From assembly GCA_021773115.1 (NCBI GenBank), contig JAJFKS010000033.1, positions 186,001 through 250,000 on the forward strand: DNA of 64,000 nucleotides, in the 5' to 3' direction. Under the pieces are notes generated by a model. It ran no database searches, had not been told where the DNA came from, and saw only the letters and a list, made by a program, of their open reading frames with translations. The DNA is from Woeseiaceae bacterium (GTDB taxonomy: Bacteria; Pseudomonadota; Gammaproteobacteria; Steroidobacterales; Woeseiaceae). Positions 10,100-17,140 of this stretch are shown piece by piece. Position numbers and translations under genes: made by a program. Numbering within the stretch: position 1 is the stretch's first letter; each line of letters opens with the position of its first letter.

Positions 10100-10831
10100 C
10101 TAATTGCGGCTATTCGCGGAATCTCGCAGGAAACGGTAGCTCAATGACAGCGCAGCAATTTCGACAGCGAAGCTGGTGACGAAAATCAAGAGTACGATTA
10201 CAACACTGGCAACGTCCGGTAGCGACATCAATACCGGCCCAAGCATCGTTATGACGCCGTACAAGATTAGGAGTGGAGCAAGCAGTACGATCGTTATTCT
10301 CGGGCCGTTGCCCGCCGTCAAGTACCACGAATTGGACAGAAACATGTTCTTGCCCAATGCGGTCGACGGCAGGATCATACCGAAGCGCCCCTGCAGATAC
10401 GTGACGGCGATGTAAGTCAGCACCAGGCCGAGCCACGGCGTGCTGAACCCGAACGGTGTTTCGGGGCTCATCATGAAGATAAGGCCGAATACCCAGCTCG
10501 CCAGGAGCATCAGGGCGCCGAGAATGATCATGTTAATAAAGAAGGACGTCTCTCGGCTAGTCCAGTAAAGAGACCACGGGTTGTTCAAGGAATCGGGTCC
10601 CAGCAGGATGACGCGATGGCAGGCCATCGCGATCAATGTCGCGAATGGCAAATTCAGAAACCTGAAAATCAGGTCTATAAAAAGATTTGGCGATAACTCG
10701 TCCTGGATCGTCTTCAGGACAAGCAGTACCAGCAATGGGAGCATGAATGCGCGAATCAGCGTTCCGGCGTTTTTGAGCACGGCACCGTATGCGCCGAATA
10801 CCGTCGAAATAATAGGCAACTTTGACATCAT
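10100..10831 (-). CDS. Multi-pass membrane protein of unknown function
   Basis: About 243 residues from the Met at 10831; the frame is open to an ATG at 10900, whose extra Gln-rich segment looks non-coding. Six or so membrane helices are evident. The central segment LQGRFGMILPSTALGKNM followed by LSNSWYLTAGN resembles the R..L.LP..ALG....S..W..T.GN signature of uncharacterised membrane proteins related to the glycerophosphodiester phosphodiesterase membrane domain. No catalytic residues were identified. Confidence 0.6.
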   Translation of the reverse strand: MMSKLPIISTVFGAYGAVLKNAGTLIRAFMLPLLVLLVLKTIQDELSPNLFIDLIFRFLNLPFATLIAMACHRVILLGPDSLNNPWSLYWTSRETSFFINMIILGALMLLASWVFGLIFMMSPETPFGFSTPWLGLVLTYIAVTYLQGRFGMILPSTALGKNMFLSNSWYLTAGNGPRITIVLLAPLLILYGVITMLGPVLMSLPDVASVVIVLLIFVTSFAVEIAALSLSYRFLRDSANSRN

Positions 10832-10936
10832 GAGGTGTAGCGCCTGTGCTTGTTGCTGAAGGCTAGGGAGCTTACGGGGCGCACCTGATGACTGCAACAA
10901 GGCTTGTGCGAAACCGAGGGCTGCAACAGCTTAAAG

Positions 10937-11269
10937 TCAGGTATTCATTGCTCGCGCAAGTTTGCGTTTCGCCGCAACCAATGCGTCATTCGATGTATCT
11001 GGCGTCGCTTCCAGCTTACGCAATTCGACAAGGGCCTTCTCGACGTCGCTGCCAGCAAGCCATTCAACGGCACGCGAGACTTTCGCCTTGTCATCATCGA
11101 GTACGGCAGCACTTTTTCCGTCAAGCACCGCCACGCGGTGTTTGCAAAGATTGCCAAAACTGCCCGCTGGACAGGTACAGAGTGCCGTGAGGTTGTCGCC
11201 GTCTTTTATGAACGTTAATTCGTAAGGATCGGATGACGAGCCTTTTACCTGAATTGTGAATTGTTCCAT
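10937..11269 (-). CDS. Small SWIM zinc-finger protein
   Basis: 110 residues. A SWIM-type finger CTCPAGSFGNLCKH (CxC-x8-CxH) lies at about 31-44, followed by a helical tail. SWIM fingers bind zinc and mediate DNA or protein contacts. There is no helicase or transposase domain, so this is a stand-alone SWIM protein. The position between two unrelated short genes gives no functional hint. Confidence 0.75.
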   Translation of the reverse strand: MEQFTIQVKGSSSDPYELTFIKDGDNLTALCTCPAGSFGNLCKHRVAVLDGKSAAVLDDDKAKVSRAVEWLAGSDVEKALVELRKLEATPDTSNDALVAAKRKLARAMNT

Positions 11270-11297
11270 TTTCTGTGCCTCATCATCACGGTTGGTT

Positions 11298-11765
11298 TCA
11301 GGACTTACGCGGTGTCACCCACATAGTAATGCTTGCGCGCAACACGATCTTGTCGGCCGTATCCATAACTTTGACGATGACCGGCAATTCCATCGCCTCA
11401 GCGAATTGCGGTATGGGGACGATTTCTGCGACCGCAAGCAGATCCGTCTCCGCTTTTGCCAGGTACTCAACTGCCATACCCTTCGGAATCCAGCGGTGGC
11501 TGGATGGAACGGTAACCTCCATCATCGTGCCAGCCGCCAACTCCGCCATATTGCACATCGCAATAGCATGAACAGTAGCGATATGGTTTTGTACACGACG
11601 TCGCTTCCTGATTTGAACCACGCCGTAGCCGGGCCTGAGTTCAATGATGGTCGGGCGAATACTCGAGAAGTACGGTGCCTTGAAGCAAACTATACGGGTG
11701 AACAACCACTTGCCGCCAGTATACCGGGATAATCGCTGCCATAAGGTGAATGCGAAGTTGTTCAT
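11298..11765 (-). CDS. DUF4442-type hotdog-fold protein (putative thioesterase)
   Basis: About 155 residues from the Met at 11765 (MNNFAFTLW). A longer frame to 11858 would overlap the upstream gene, so the shorter start is used, although no strong ribosome binding site is visible. The core RRRVQNHIATVHAIAMCNMAE contains the N..GT.HA..-like signature of hotdog thioesterases, here N-H-I-A-T-V-H-A, preceded by FKAPYFSSIRPTI, as in DUF4442 proteins. It would act on acyl-CoA-like substrates if active. Confidence 0.72.
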   Translation of the reverse strand: MNNFAFTLWQRLSRYTGGKWLFTRIVCFKAPYFSSIRPTIIELRPGYGVVQIRKRRRVQNHIATVHAIAMCNMAELAAGTMMEVTVPSSHRWIPKGMAVEYLAKAETDLLAVAEIVPIPQFAEAMELPVIVKVMDTADKIVLRASITMWVTPRKS

Positions 11766-11775
11766 TGGTTTTCGA

Positions 11776-12132
11776 TTATTTTTCTGAAGGATCGTCTTGC
11801 GCGAACCATGTGAGGCGCCCGCATTTGACACAGGTGAGAACTGTCGCACTTGAATCAAGCCAGTCTATGCGCAGTAAACTGAGAAGCCATGTGTTCAACA
11901 GGATTTCCCGCGATTTAAAGCTGGTTCCATTGCACTGATAGCACGACACACGTTTACCGGCGACGTCATAGTTGCCGTCCGCGGACGGCACCAGGGGCGG
12001 CGCGGCTGTTGTCGGCGATCGTGTCGTTAATCGAATGACCATGACCAGGATCGCCACAAACAAGAGAAGCAGGAACATACCGAGCAACACCGCCAACAAG
12101 AACGGCGTGGCTGATATCAGTGCCTCGATCAT
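11776..12132 (-). CDS. Membrane-anchored zinc-ribbon protein
   Basis: 118 residues. One strong N-terminal membrane helix (about 8-35) is followed by a Pro-rich linker and a zinc ribbon formed by CYQC (about 64-67) and CVKC (about 100-103). The layout fits a small membrane-tethered zinc ribbon of the kind annotated as nucleic-acid-binding. It lies ten bases upstream of the DUF4442 gene on the same strand, probably in one operon. No function can be stated. Confidence 0.7.
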   Translation of the reverse strand: MIEALISATPFLLAVLLGMFLLLLFVAILVMVIRLTTRSPTTAAPPLVPSADGNYDVAGKRVSCYQCNGTSFKSREILLNTWLLSLLRIDWLDSSATVLTCVKCGRLTWFAQDDPSEK

Positions 12133-12282
12133 TTACGGAACACGGTGGCTATCACCCCTCATTTCGACAAGTCCCATCGGGTTGCCTGCAGGACCCCGAA
12201 ACAGCCCAAGCACCACGACACCTTTAACTTCGAATTGGCACACATCCGGCTTACTCGTTTTGCTCGTTTGAATAATGAAGGT
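12133..12282 (-). pseudogene. C-terminal remnant of a VOC/glyoxalase family protein
   Basis: An open stretch of 49 codons without a start ends at a TAA at 12133-12135. Its translation contains VVVLGLFRGPAGNPMGLVEM followed by a short tail, which matches the last strand and metal-ligand Glu segment (GLFRDPAGN.MGLVEM) of vicinal-oxygen-chelate proteins. A stop at 12283-12285 closes the frame upstream. The N-terminal two thirds are absent, so the gene was deleted, probably with the insertion or loss of neighbouring cassette DNA. Confidence 0.6.
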
Positions 12283-12325
12283 TCAGCTACCATGGAGTTT
12301 AACAACTGGCGCACAAGAAAGGCCG

Positions 12326-12874
12326 CTATTCGAGCGTTTTGACCATCTTGATGATGACATTGTTAGCACCGTTCGCGGCAACTTGTACCTCGCGACTGAC
12401 TTCTCGATAGCCACGTGCGATGTACAAGGGCTCGCCTGGAAGCGTTGCACCGAGTTCGATCGTCTTGAACCCTGCGGCGCGTGCCGCTGACTCGCCAAGT
12501 TCCAACAGCAGTGAACCGATCCCTCGACGGATCCATGACGGGTGCGTATACATCGCTCGAATCCGGGCTGCATCGGCTGCAGGATCGCTGAAGGAGTCAT
12601 CTCGGCCAGTCGTATGATTGCCGCCGTAAAGCGTTCGCCGTTTGCCCCAGCCACCACAACCGACCAGGATTGTTTCGCCATCCTGTTCGGACTCTATGAG
12701 AAAGTACGTGCGATCCTCAATCAGCGTACCGTCAACACCCATCGATTCCTGCGCGGCTTCAATTTCTTTGGCTGACAAAAACTGTTTCATGTTCTCGAGA
12801 ATCGACAGTTGCATCAATTCAATGATTGCGGGTACGTCAGCTTGCTCGGCTATTCTGTGGGTCAGTTCAGACAT
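12326..12874 (-). CDS. GNAT-family N-acetyltransferase
   Basis: 182 residues. The acetyl-CoA-binding motif A is IRAMYTHPSWIRRGIGSLLL at about 108-127 with the R-x-x-G-x-G/A pyrophosphate loop. GCGGWGKRR precedes it as strand 4, and ARGYREV closes the fold. The substrate is unknown. Only 11 bases separate it from the lipoprotein gene upstream, so no recombination site fits between them; it may be the first chromosomal gene beyond the integron array or a fused cassette. Confidence 0.85.
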   Translation of the reverse strand: MSELTHRIAEQADVPAIIELMQLSILENMKQFLSAKEIEAAQESMGVDGTLIEDRTYFLIESEQDGETILVGCGGWGKRRTLYGGNHTTGRDDSFSDPAADAARIRAMYTHPSWIRRGIGSLLLELGESAARAAGFKTIELGATLPGEPLYIARGYREVSREVQVAANGANNVIIKMVKTLE

Positions 12875-12885
12875 TGTGAAGCGCG

Positions 12886-13203
12886 TTATTCATCACAGCT
12901 TATTGTAATGGTGCGACGGGTTACCTGTCCTTCGACTGAAACAGTGTGACTGCCAATTCGATCACTATTGAGAACTTCAGCAGACGGGCTTAGTAATCTC
13001 GCCCTTCCGCCTGGGCAGTTTTTCTTCGCCGCTCCCGACACACACATTTCCCAGGGCTCAAAATTGGGGCATTTGATTTCATGCACAGGACTATCACCAA
13101 GCGACGGAGGCTCACCTGTAGAAACGCACGAAGCTACTGACAGTAGCAAAACCACGGCGCAAATTACGCTCACAAAAGAAAAATGAGTCATTGCACTATT
13201 CAC
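12886..13203 (-). CDS. Small lipoprotein, distal integron cassette
   Basis: 105 residues from a GTG at 13203 or 101 from ATG 13191. The signal peptide ends in a lipobox, VASC at about 23-26. The mature part has Cys residues at CPNFEPWEMC and NCPGG and a C-terminal SCDE, suggesting two disulfides in the periplasm. GAGG contributed by the adjacent attC-like site lies just upstream of the GTG. No family was recognised. It is the last gene that plausibly belongs to the cassette array. Confidence 0.6.
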   Translation of the reverse strand: MNSAMTHFSFVSVICAVVLLLSVASCVSTGEPPSLGDSPVHEIKCPNFEPWEMCVSGAAKKNCPGGRARLLSPSAEVLNSDRIGSHTVSVEGQVTRRTITISCDE

Positions 13204-13211
13204 CGCGCACC

Positions 13212-13324
13212 TCGTAACGAAACCTTAAGGCGTCTTGGTTCTGTAACGGCTGCTGATTATTCTAACATGACAGCACTTGCTTTCGATGACGGGAACAGTT
13301 TGCAAGTGCAGCGAATGGGTAGGC
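13212..13324 (-). other. attC-like integron recombination site A
   Basis: Read on the minus strand it starts with GCCTACC (R''-like, 13318-13324) and contains GCTGCACTTGCAAACTGTTC, shared almost letter for letter with site E. It ends with CCTTAAGGTTTCGTTACG, related to the AGCTTAAACGTTAG ends of the other sites. An internal pair GCACTTGC/GCAAGTGC can fold. Both terminal boxes deviate from RYYYAAC/GTTRRRY, so the site may be inactive. Confidence 0.6.
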
Positions 13325-13347
13325 TGCACTGAGCGTCATTCAACAGG

Positions 13348-14526
13348 CTATCGGACCACAACTTTCTCAACCCCAACAACACCTTGCTCCTCGCTATACG
13401 CGATGACGTCATATACACCAGGTCGAAGGAGTAGGGGCAAGTGTTCACCTGGCCAAAGCAGGATTCGGTCGGCGGGTACGGAATCCAGAGGTTCTGAATG
13501 CTTGCGGGCCTCAATGATCACACGTGTGTTTGTCTGCAGAAATGACTGCGGAACAGCGACGGGTTTCTCGCCCTGTTTCTCACGCCATTCGGGTCTCCCG
13601 CGTTTGAAACGGGTTGGCGGATGCGCAATTTGAATATCGAACTGGCCTGGAACAACGCGTCCGGCATCTTTAAGAACGTGAATCTTGCTATCAACTGATT
13701 CACAGCTTGTTTGATCTATCGTCAACGGATCCATGACCGTTTTTGTTTTCAGTCGAGCCGCCATCCATGCAAGCTTTTTCCCGTCGAAACTTGCGATTGG
13801 GACCTCCGCCGCGTGTGAGTAGCCGACATGGACTAACAATCGTTGCCCATTCCCAAGCTTGGCGAAAATCGCCGCAAGGTTTTCTGCTTGCCCCTCTTCC
13901 CGTATCGTCGCCCGTTCGTGCGTGCTTAGCGATGTATCAGTGGAAGATGCGATATGTTCGTATGGTGCCAAGCGGTATCCAAGTTGCTTCACCTGCCGAA
14001 TCAATTCACCGAATGCGGGTTCGTTGGAGTAGTACCCGTCTCTGATCCGCGTATACGGTATCTGCTGAGACTCGGCTATGAAGGGCGAAAACGTCTCCGC
14101 GGCGTAGACTGTGTAGTTAACGTCCCGTAGTGAGCTTGCTACCTGTTGAATAAAGGCACGGTGATGAGGTTGGTCATGTGCTTCATTAATTATCACGATA
14201 CGTGTCTCGGCGGCACGAGCCTTAATTTCAGCGACTGCACTTCTGTTGTCTGCATTGGTGTCAGAACACGGCCGTGCCCGCCCCGGCCAATCGCGGATGC
14301 TCGCATGCAGATCTTCGCGGCCGACCAGAGTGAGGGTCTGCATGTAAATGGACCGACTCTTAGGGTCGGTGCTGCTCGCTAAGTCTGAGGGAATATTGTC
14401 GAAGAAACGGCTTATGAGTTCGCTTGCCGCTGAGCCTGCATCACCGTCCACTCCTGATTTTTGGGCCGGTGCTGTAGCGCAAGCAGACAGAGCGCCTATA
14501 AAGAAAATTGCAGCTAGTCGAAACAT
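13348..14526 (-). CDS. Large lipoprotein of the ChaN/Tiki-like type, integron cassette
   Basis: 392 residues. A lipoprotein signal ends in LSAC at about 13-16. The domain after residue 110 contains IVIINEAHDQPHHRAFIQQV, and a later VHVGYSHAAE. These resemble the GE.H....H and GH.HA motifs of the ChaN/TraB/Tiki (EreA-like) superfamily, whose members bind haem or act as proteases or esterases. The C-terminal 100 residues look like a separate beta-rich domain. The ATG lies three bases beyond attC-like site B. At nearly 1.2 kb this is a large cassette. Function is unknown. Confidence 0.65.
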   Translation of the reverse strand: MFRLAAIFFIGALSACATAPAQKSGVDGDAGSAASELISRFFDNIPSDLASSTDPKSRSIYMQTLTLVGREDLHASIRDWPGRARPCSDTNADNRSAVAEIKARAAETRIVIINEAHDQPHHRAFIQQVASSLRDVNYTVYAAETFSPFIAESQQIPYTRIRDGYYSNEPAFGELIRQVKQLGYRLAPYEHIASSTDTSLSTHERATIREEGQAENLAAIFAKLGNGQRLLVHVGYSHAAEVPIASFDGKKLAWMAARLKTKTVMDPLTIDQTSCESVDSKIHVLKDAGRVVPGQFDIQIAHPPTRFKRGRPEWREKQGEKPVAVPQSFLQTNTRVIIEARKHSEPLDSVPADRILLWPGEHLPLLLRPGVYDVIAYSEEQGVVGVEKVVVR

Positions 14527-14528
14527 AT

Positions 14529-14593
14529 TTTCAACGCCTATTCGTGGAGCTGGCCGCAGGTCGACGATTTGCAGGTACGGCGCAGTGTTAGCG
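14529..14593 (-). other. attC-like integron recombination site B (short)
   Basis: On the minus strand the site runs from CGCTAAC (14587-14593) to GTTGAAA (14529-14535), 65 bases, a common attC length. The stop codon TAA of the upstream cassette gene lies inside the CGCTAAC box, and the next cassette gene starts three bases after the GTTGAAA box. Internal sequence is not clearly related to the other sites, so this is the least certain one. Confidence 0.42.
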
Positions 14594-15130
14594 TGACTTG
14601 CCCGAGAGGTAAGCCAAAATTTCCAAGCGTGCTGGATGACCGTCTAGAACTTTCCCAAGTTCAACTACCTTGTCGAAGCTGTCTCCGAAGTCCTCCTTCA
14701 GGCGAGTCAACTCCATTCTTTCGATTGAATCTGTCATCACGCGGTACTGCCATGGCTGTGTTGTAATTTTTGCCAGCTCACCAGAACCCACGAGGGCTTC
14801 GATCAGCTCCCACTCTCCGCTGTCTAGCCATACCTCGTCACAACTCAGGCAAAAATCAATCCTGTTTTCGGTATCGGCTGAAACCCTGAACTTGGTCATG
14901 ACGTGTTGGCACTTTCCACAGAGAAGCGCGTCTTTCGTATCGGCGACCTTTGTCGCAGAATCTGGGTTGCTGTTCAGGCGTGCCGCGACTCCGGATCGTT
15001 CTCGCCAATCCCGATACGCGACCAATGAAACCAAAACCCCTTTACAGCGGTAGCAACTATTCGCCGGCAAAGAACCAGCGACAAGCGTATGTCGCATTTC
15101 TGTGCCGGAGCATTTCGGACATGCGGCCAT
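14588..15130 (-). CDS. Double zinc-ribbon (zf-TFIIB-like) protein, integron cassette
   Basis: 180 residues. Two zinc ribbons are visible: CPKC near residue 4 with CYRC at about 26-29, and CGKC at about 71-74 with CLSC at about 94-97 followed by VWLDSGEWELI. That C..C ... C..C..VWLD.GE pattern is the transcription-factor zinc-finger (zf-TFIIB) family, small proteins of unknown role. The C-terminal 70 residues are helical. The stop overlaps the R'' box of site B, as in typical gene cassettes. Confidence 0.75.
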   Translation of the reverse strand: MAACPKCSGTEMRHTLVAGSLPANSCYRCKGVLVSLVAYRDWRERSGVAARLNSNPDSATKVADTKDALLCGKCQHVMTKFRVSADTENRIDFCLSCDEVWLDSGEWELIEALVGSGELAKITTQPWQYRVMTDSIERMELTRLKEDFGDSFDKVVELGKVLDGHPARLEILAYLSGKSR

Positions 15131-15141
15131 CTATGAGCTCA

Positions 15142-15238
15142 CGTTAACGTTTAAGCCAACACGCACTTGACGCAGATCGCCAGCAGCGACGGCTCAAGGC
15201 GGGCTGAGTCAAGTGGCGGGTGCAGCGCATGGTTAGGT
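15142..15238 (-). other. attC-like integron recombination site C
   Basis: On the minus strand it begins with ACCTAAC (15232-15238), a perfect RYYYAAC box, and the TAA inside it is the stop codon of the adjacent cassette gene. It ends with GGCTTAAACGTTAACG (15142-15148 as the R'-like box). GCACTTGAC near one end pairs with GTCAAGTG near the other, giving a long imperfect hairpin of 97 bases. Confidence 0.72.
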
Positions 15239-15589
15239 TGCATCTCTTCGGTACTTATCATGCTCGATCGTTTCTACGATGAACGTAAGCGTGTCGCCCA
15301 TGTACGTTCCGCTTACTTCCCAACACCCTGCACTTGGAAAGTCTATTCCTGTCAGCATTGTCCAGGCCCCGAGAGAATGGCCAGGTGAAGTTGTTGGCCA
15401 GAGACCATTTTCTGGAAGCAGCACTGCAAGAGCTCTATTGCCGAACCAGGTATCAGCCTTCGGCCAAGTCTCGACGAACTCTTTGCTTGACCCTATTGTT
15501 CGTTCACATGTTTCGCCGGCACCTGCCGGTGCAAATGGCGTAAGCAGCAAAGCGAAACTGAGTATGGTGGCGATTGTTAGAGACTTCAC
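15233..15589 (-). CDS. Small secreted protein of unknown function, integron cassette
   Basis: 118 residues from a GTG start. A Sec signal ends near PAGAG. The mature protein contains WFGNRALAVLLPENGLW and AGCWEVSGTYMGDTLTF, which read as a small beta-sandwich. I recognise the P..GLWP ... GCWE..G...G..L pattern from hypothetical exported proteins but cannot name a family. AGGAGG, formed by the end of attC-like site D (GTTAGGAGG), lies five bases before the GTG and serves as its ribosome binding site. The stop is inside site C. Confidence 0.68.
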   Translation of the reverse strand: MKSLTIATILSFALLLTPFAPAGAGETCERTIGSSKEFVETWPKADTWFGNRALAVLLPENGLWPTTSPGHSLGAWTMLTGIDFPSAGCWEVSGTYMGDTLTFIVETIEHDKYRRDAT

Positions 15590-15595
15590 GATGCC

Positions 15596-15700
15596 TCCTA
15601 ACGTTTAAGCTAACTTGATCTCAGCTTATGGCGGCGTTCCTGCGAATGCAAGAATGGTGGCAGATGCAGAGATGCACGTGCTGTGATGGGCAGACGGTAG
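15596..15700 (-). other. attC-like integron recombination site D
   Basis: The minus-strand end is AGCTTAAACGTTAGGAGG (R'-like GTTAGGA at 15596-15602). The middle CCATTCTTGCATTCGCAGGAA is the same inverted repeat as in sites E and F. The distal R'' box is not recognisable, so the right boundary at about 15700 is approximate. GTTAGGAGG also supplies the ribosome binding site of the following cassette gene. Confidence 0.6.
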
Positions 15701-15790
15701 CTTTTGGCGAGAGCGATCGTTTAACGCTCATTACTCTTGATGATTCAGTTGTCCGTTTTTGGTTAGAAACCGCCGGTCAGTGCGGACCAT

Positions 15791-16243
15791 TCAGAGATCC
15801 CGTACGTAAATTGATCCCTGCTCCTTGTTGAGAAATTCAGTTTCTCCGATCGAACGCCAGCCCACTCGAATAAGTAAGCCACCCAAGACGGCCGTGCTGA
15901 CATAAAGACGACTATGGCCGAGTCGTTTAGCGAGAAATCCAGCAGACTCGAGTAGTGCCGTCGCTATGCCTCGGCCGCGCTGCGAGGGTGCCACAAACAG
16001 GCCGACCACTGATGGCGTCAGGCCTGTCGCCTCATCAAGGTCTAGCGCAGCTATTCCATATAGCTCCCCGCCTTCGGCGGCTACGAAACCGAGCGGAATC
16101 TGGTCACGATTGCGGCGCGATTCCAGATCCGCTCGTGCATTGCCTGGCCCGTTGACTCCGTAGTACGGTTCCCACTCCGATATGTACCAATCCGCCAACA
16201 TCGGAATCGATTCAGAATGATCGGCAAGCAGTTCAATATTCAT
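15791..16243 (-). CDS. GNAT-family N-acetyltransferase, integron cassette
   Basis: About 150 residues from ATG 16243 (MNIELLADH); a TTG at 16288 would add 15 residues. Acetyl-CoA motif A is VVGLFVAPSQRGRGIATALL with the R-G-R-G-I-A loop, followed by GHSRLYVSTA and a G-W-R-S-I-G end strand. Acetyltransferases are among the commonest integron cassette genes. The substrate is unknown. Two attC-like sites flank it (D and E). Confidence 0.82.
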   Translation of the reverse strand: MNIELLADHSESIPMLADWYISEWEPYYGVNGPGNARADLESRRNRDQIPLGFVAAEGGELYGIAALDLDEATGLTPSVVGLFVAPSQRGRGIATALLESAGFLAKRLGHSRLYVSTAVLGGLLIRVGWRSIGETEFLNKEQGSIYVRDL

Positions 16244-16368
16244 GATTACAAAGTTGCTTGGTGTGACGGCCTTGGGTTGCGAGCTCAACCGGTCGACTAT
16301 GGTTTACTCGACCGATTGAAGTCGCAAGTCTAAAGCGGACATGCGGAATCGTCGATCTCTCCGCTGCT

Positions 16369-16466
16369 GCCTAACGTTAAGCTAAATGAAACTAGCGTAC
16401 GGCGCGGTTTTTGCGGATGCAAGAAGCGTGATGGGAGTAGTTTGCAAGTGCAGCGCATTGCTAGAT
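16369..16466 (-). other. attC-like integron recombination site E
   Basis: Minus-strand reading: ATCTAGC (16460-16466, R''-like with one mismatch in the core), then AATGCGCTGCACTTGCAAAC, a central CTTCTTGCATCCGCAA repeat and the end AGCTTAACGTTAGGC with a perfect GTTRRRY box (GTTAGGC at 16369-16375). It is nearly collinear with site F, sharing most positions over about 95 bases, the homogeneity expected of a chromosomal integron. Confidence 0.75.
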
Positions 16467-16536
16467 TCCCTTTACGACAATTTACTCGACACCAACCGGT
16501 TCAGACTCACGCCAGACTCCGCCGCATTCTCGACCG

Positions 16537-16725
16537 ATGCCTTCGATTGGCAAGCGGTGCCATGAACTCAGAATTCCCGATGAGGGTGTAAGTTGGCGGG
16601 TGATATATCGAATCGACACGGACGCGATAGTAATTGCGGAGGTCTTTTCCAAGAAAACCGGGAAAACACCGAAGCGAGTCTTCGGTCTTTGTAAGGCACG
16701 ACTAAGAGATTACGACAATGGATAA
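16537..16725 (+). CDS. HigB/Gp49-like toxin, N-terminally truncated
   Basis: 62 residues from ATG 16537. The sequence PMPSIGKRCHELRIPD followed by WRVIYRIDTDAIVIAEVFSK and TPKRVF is the C-terminal two thirds of RelE/HigB-type (phage Gp49-like) mRNA interferases. The frame upstream reads PPHSRP directly before MPSIG, as in full-length relatives, but then loses similarity within about 20 codons at the cassette edge. The first ~45 residues of the usual ~108 are therefore missing and the toxin is probably inactive unless a non-standard start is used. The gene overlaps the antitoxin by eight bases. Confidence 0.68.
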   Translation: MPSIGKRCHELRIPDEGVSWRVIYRIDTDAIVIAEVFSKKTGKTPKRVFGLCKARLRDYDNG

Positions 16726-17026
16726 GCGAAAACAGGCGAAACTGGCGAAACGTGGCTGGAAGGTCGGCACTGTTGCTGACTTTCTCGATCTTTCGGCCGA
16801 AGAGTCAGCCTATATTGAAATGAAGCTTGCGCTGAGCGAAAAGCTCAAAGAAAAACGCGCCCGAACCAAGCTCACTCAAGCAGAGTTCGCAGAAGCGATT
16901 GAATCCAGCCAGTCACGAGTGGCAAAGATGGAAGCCGGCGACCCGACTGTATCACTTGACCTGCTTGTGAAATCGCTCCTGGCCCTAGGCGTTTCCAAAA
17001 AGGAACTTGGACGAACAATTTCCTGA
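16718..17026 (+). CDS. HigA-like XRE-family antitoxin
   Basis: 102 residues. The second half is a helix-turn-helix of the XRE type: [20 protein letters not shown] at about 53-72, then the [18 protein letters not shown] segment typical of HigA/HipB-like antitoxins. The N-terminal 40 residues ([18 protein letters not shown]) match the leader found in antitoxins paired with Gp49-like toxins. It overlaps the toxin gene. The pair reads opposite to all other cassettes, as is common for toxin-antitoxin cassettes that carry their own promoter. Confidence 0.8.
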   Translation: MDKRKQAKLAKRGWKVGTVADFLDLSAEESAYIEMKLALSEKLKEKRARTKLTQAEFAEAIESSQSRVAKMEAGDPTVSLDLLVKSLLALGVSKKELGRTIS

Positions 17027-17040
17027 CTCGGGTGAGCGCG

Positions 17041-17133
17041 GTCTAACGTTTAAGCTAAATGAAACTAGCGTACGGCGGCATTCTTGCGGATGCAAGAATG
17101 ATGACGGAAGCGGTTTGCGAGTGCAGCGCATTC
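17041..17133 (-). other. attC-like integron recombination site F
   Basis: On the minus strand it starts AATGCGCTGCACTCGCAAAC, has the perfect inverted repeat ATTCTTGC/GCAAGAAT in the middle, and ends AGCTTAAACGTTAGAC with an exact GTTRRRY box (GTTAGAC at 17041-17047). The R'' box expected just beyond 17133 is absent: the sequence runs directly into the integrase remnant. The site is therefore truncated at its proximal end. Confidence 0.68.
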
Positions 17134-17140
17134 AGAAACT

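Noticed and set aside
12283..12330. GTTAAAC box near the VOC remnant as a further attC end
   Set aside because: No matching R'' box, no sequence shared with sites A-F and too little room beside the GNAT gene.
15628..15831. 67-codon plus-strand frame
   Set aside because: Its first third is attC-like site D sequence, and no ribosome binding site or family is visible.
13212..17133. Reading the attC-like sites in the plus orientation
   Set aside because: The minus orientation gives exact GTTRRRY boxes in E and F, an exact RYYYAAC in C, stop codons inside R'' boxes, and agrees with the gene direction and with integrase polarity.
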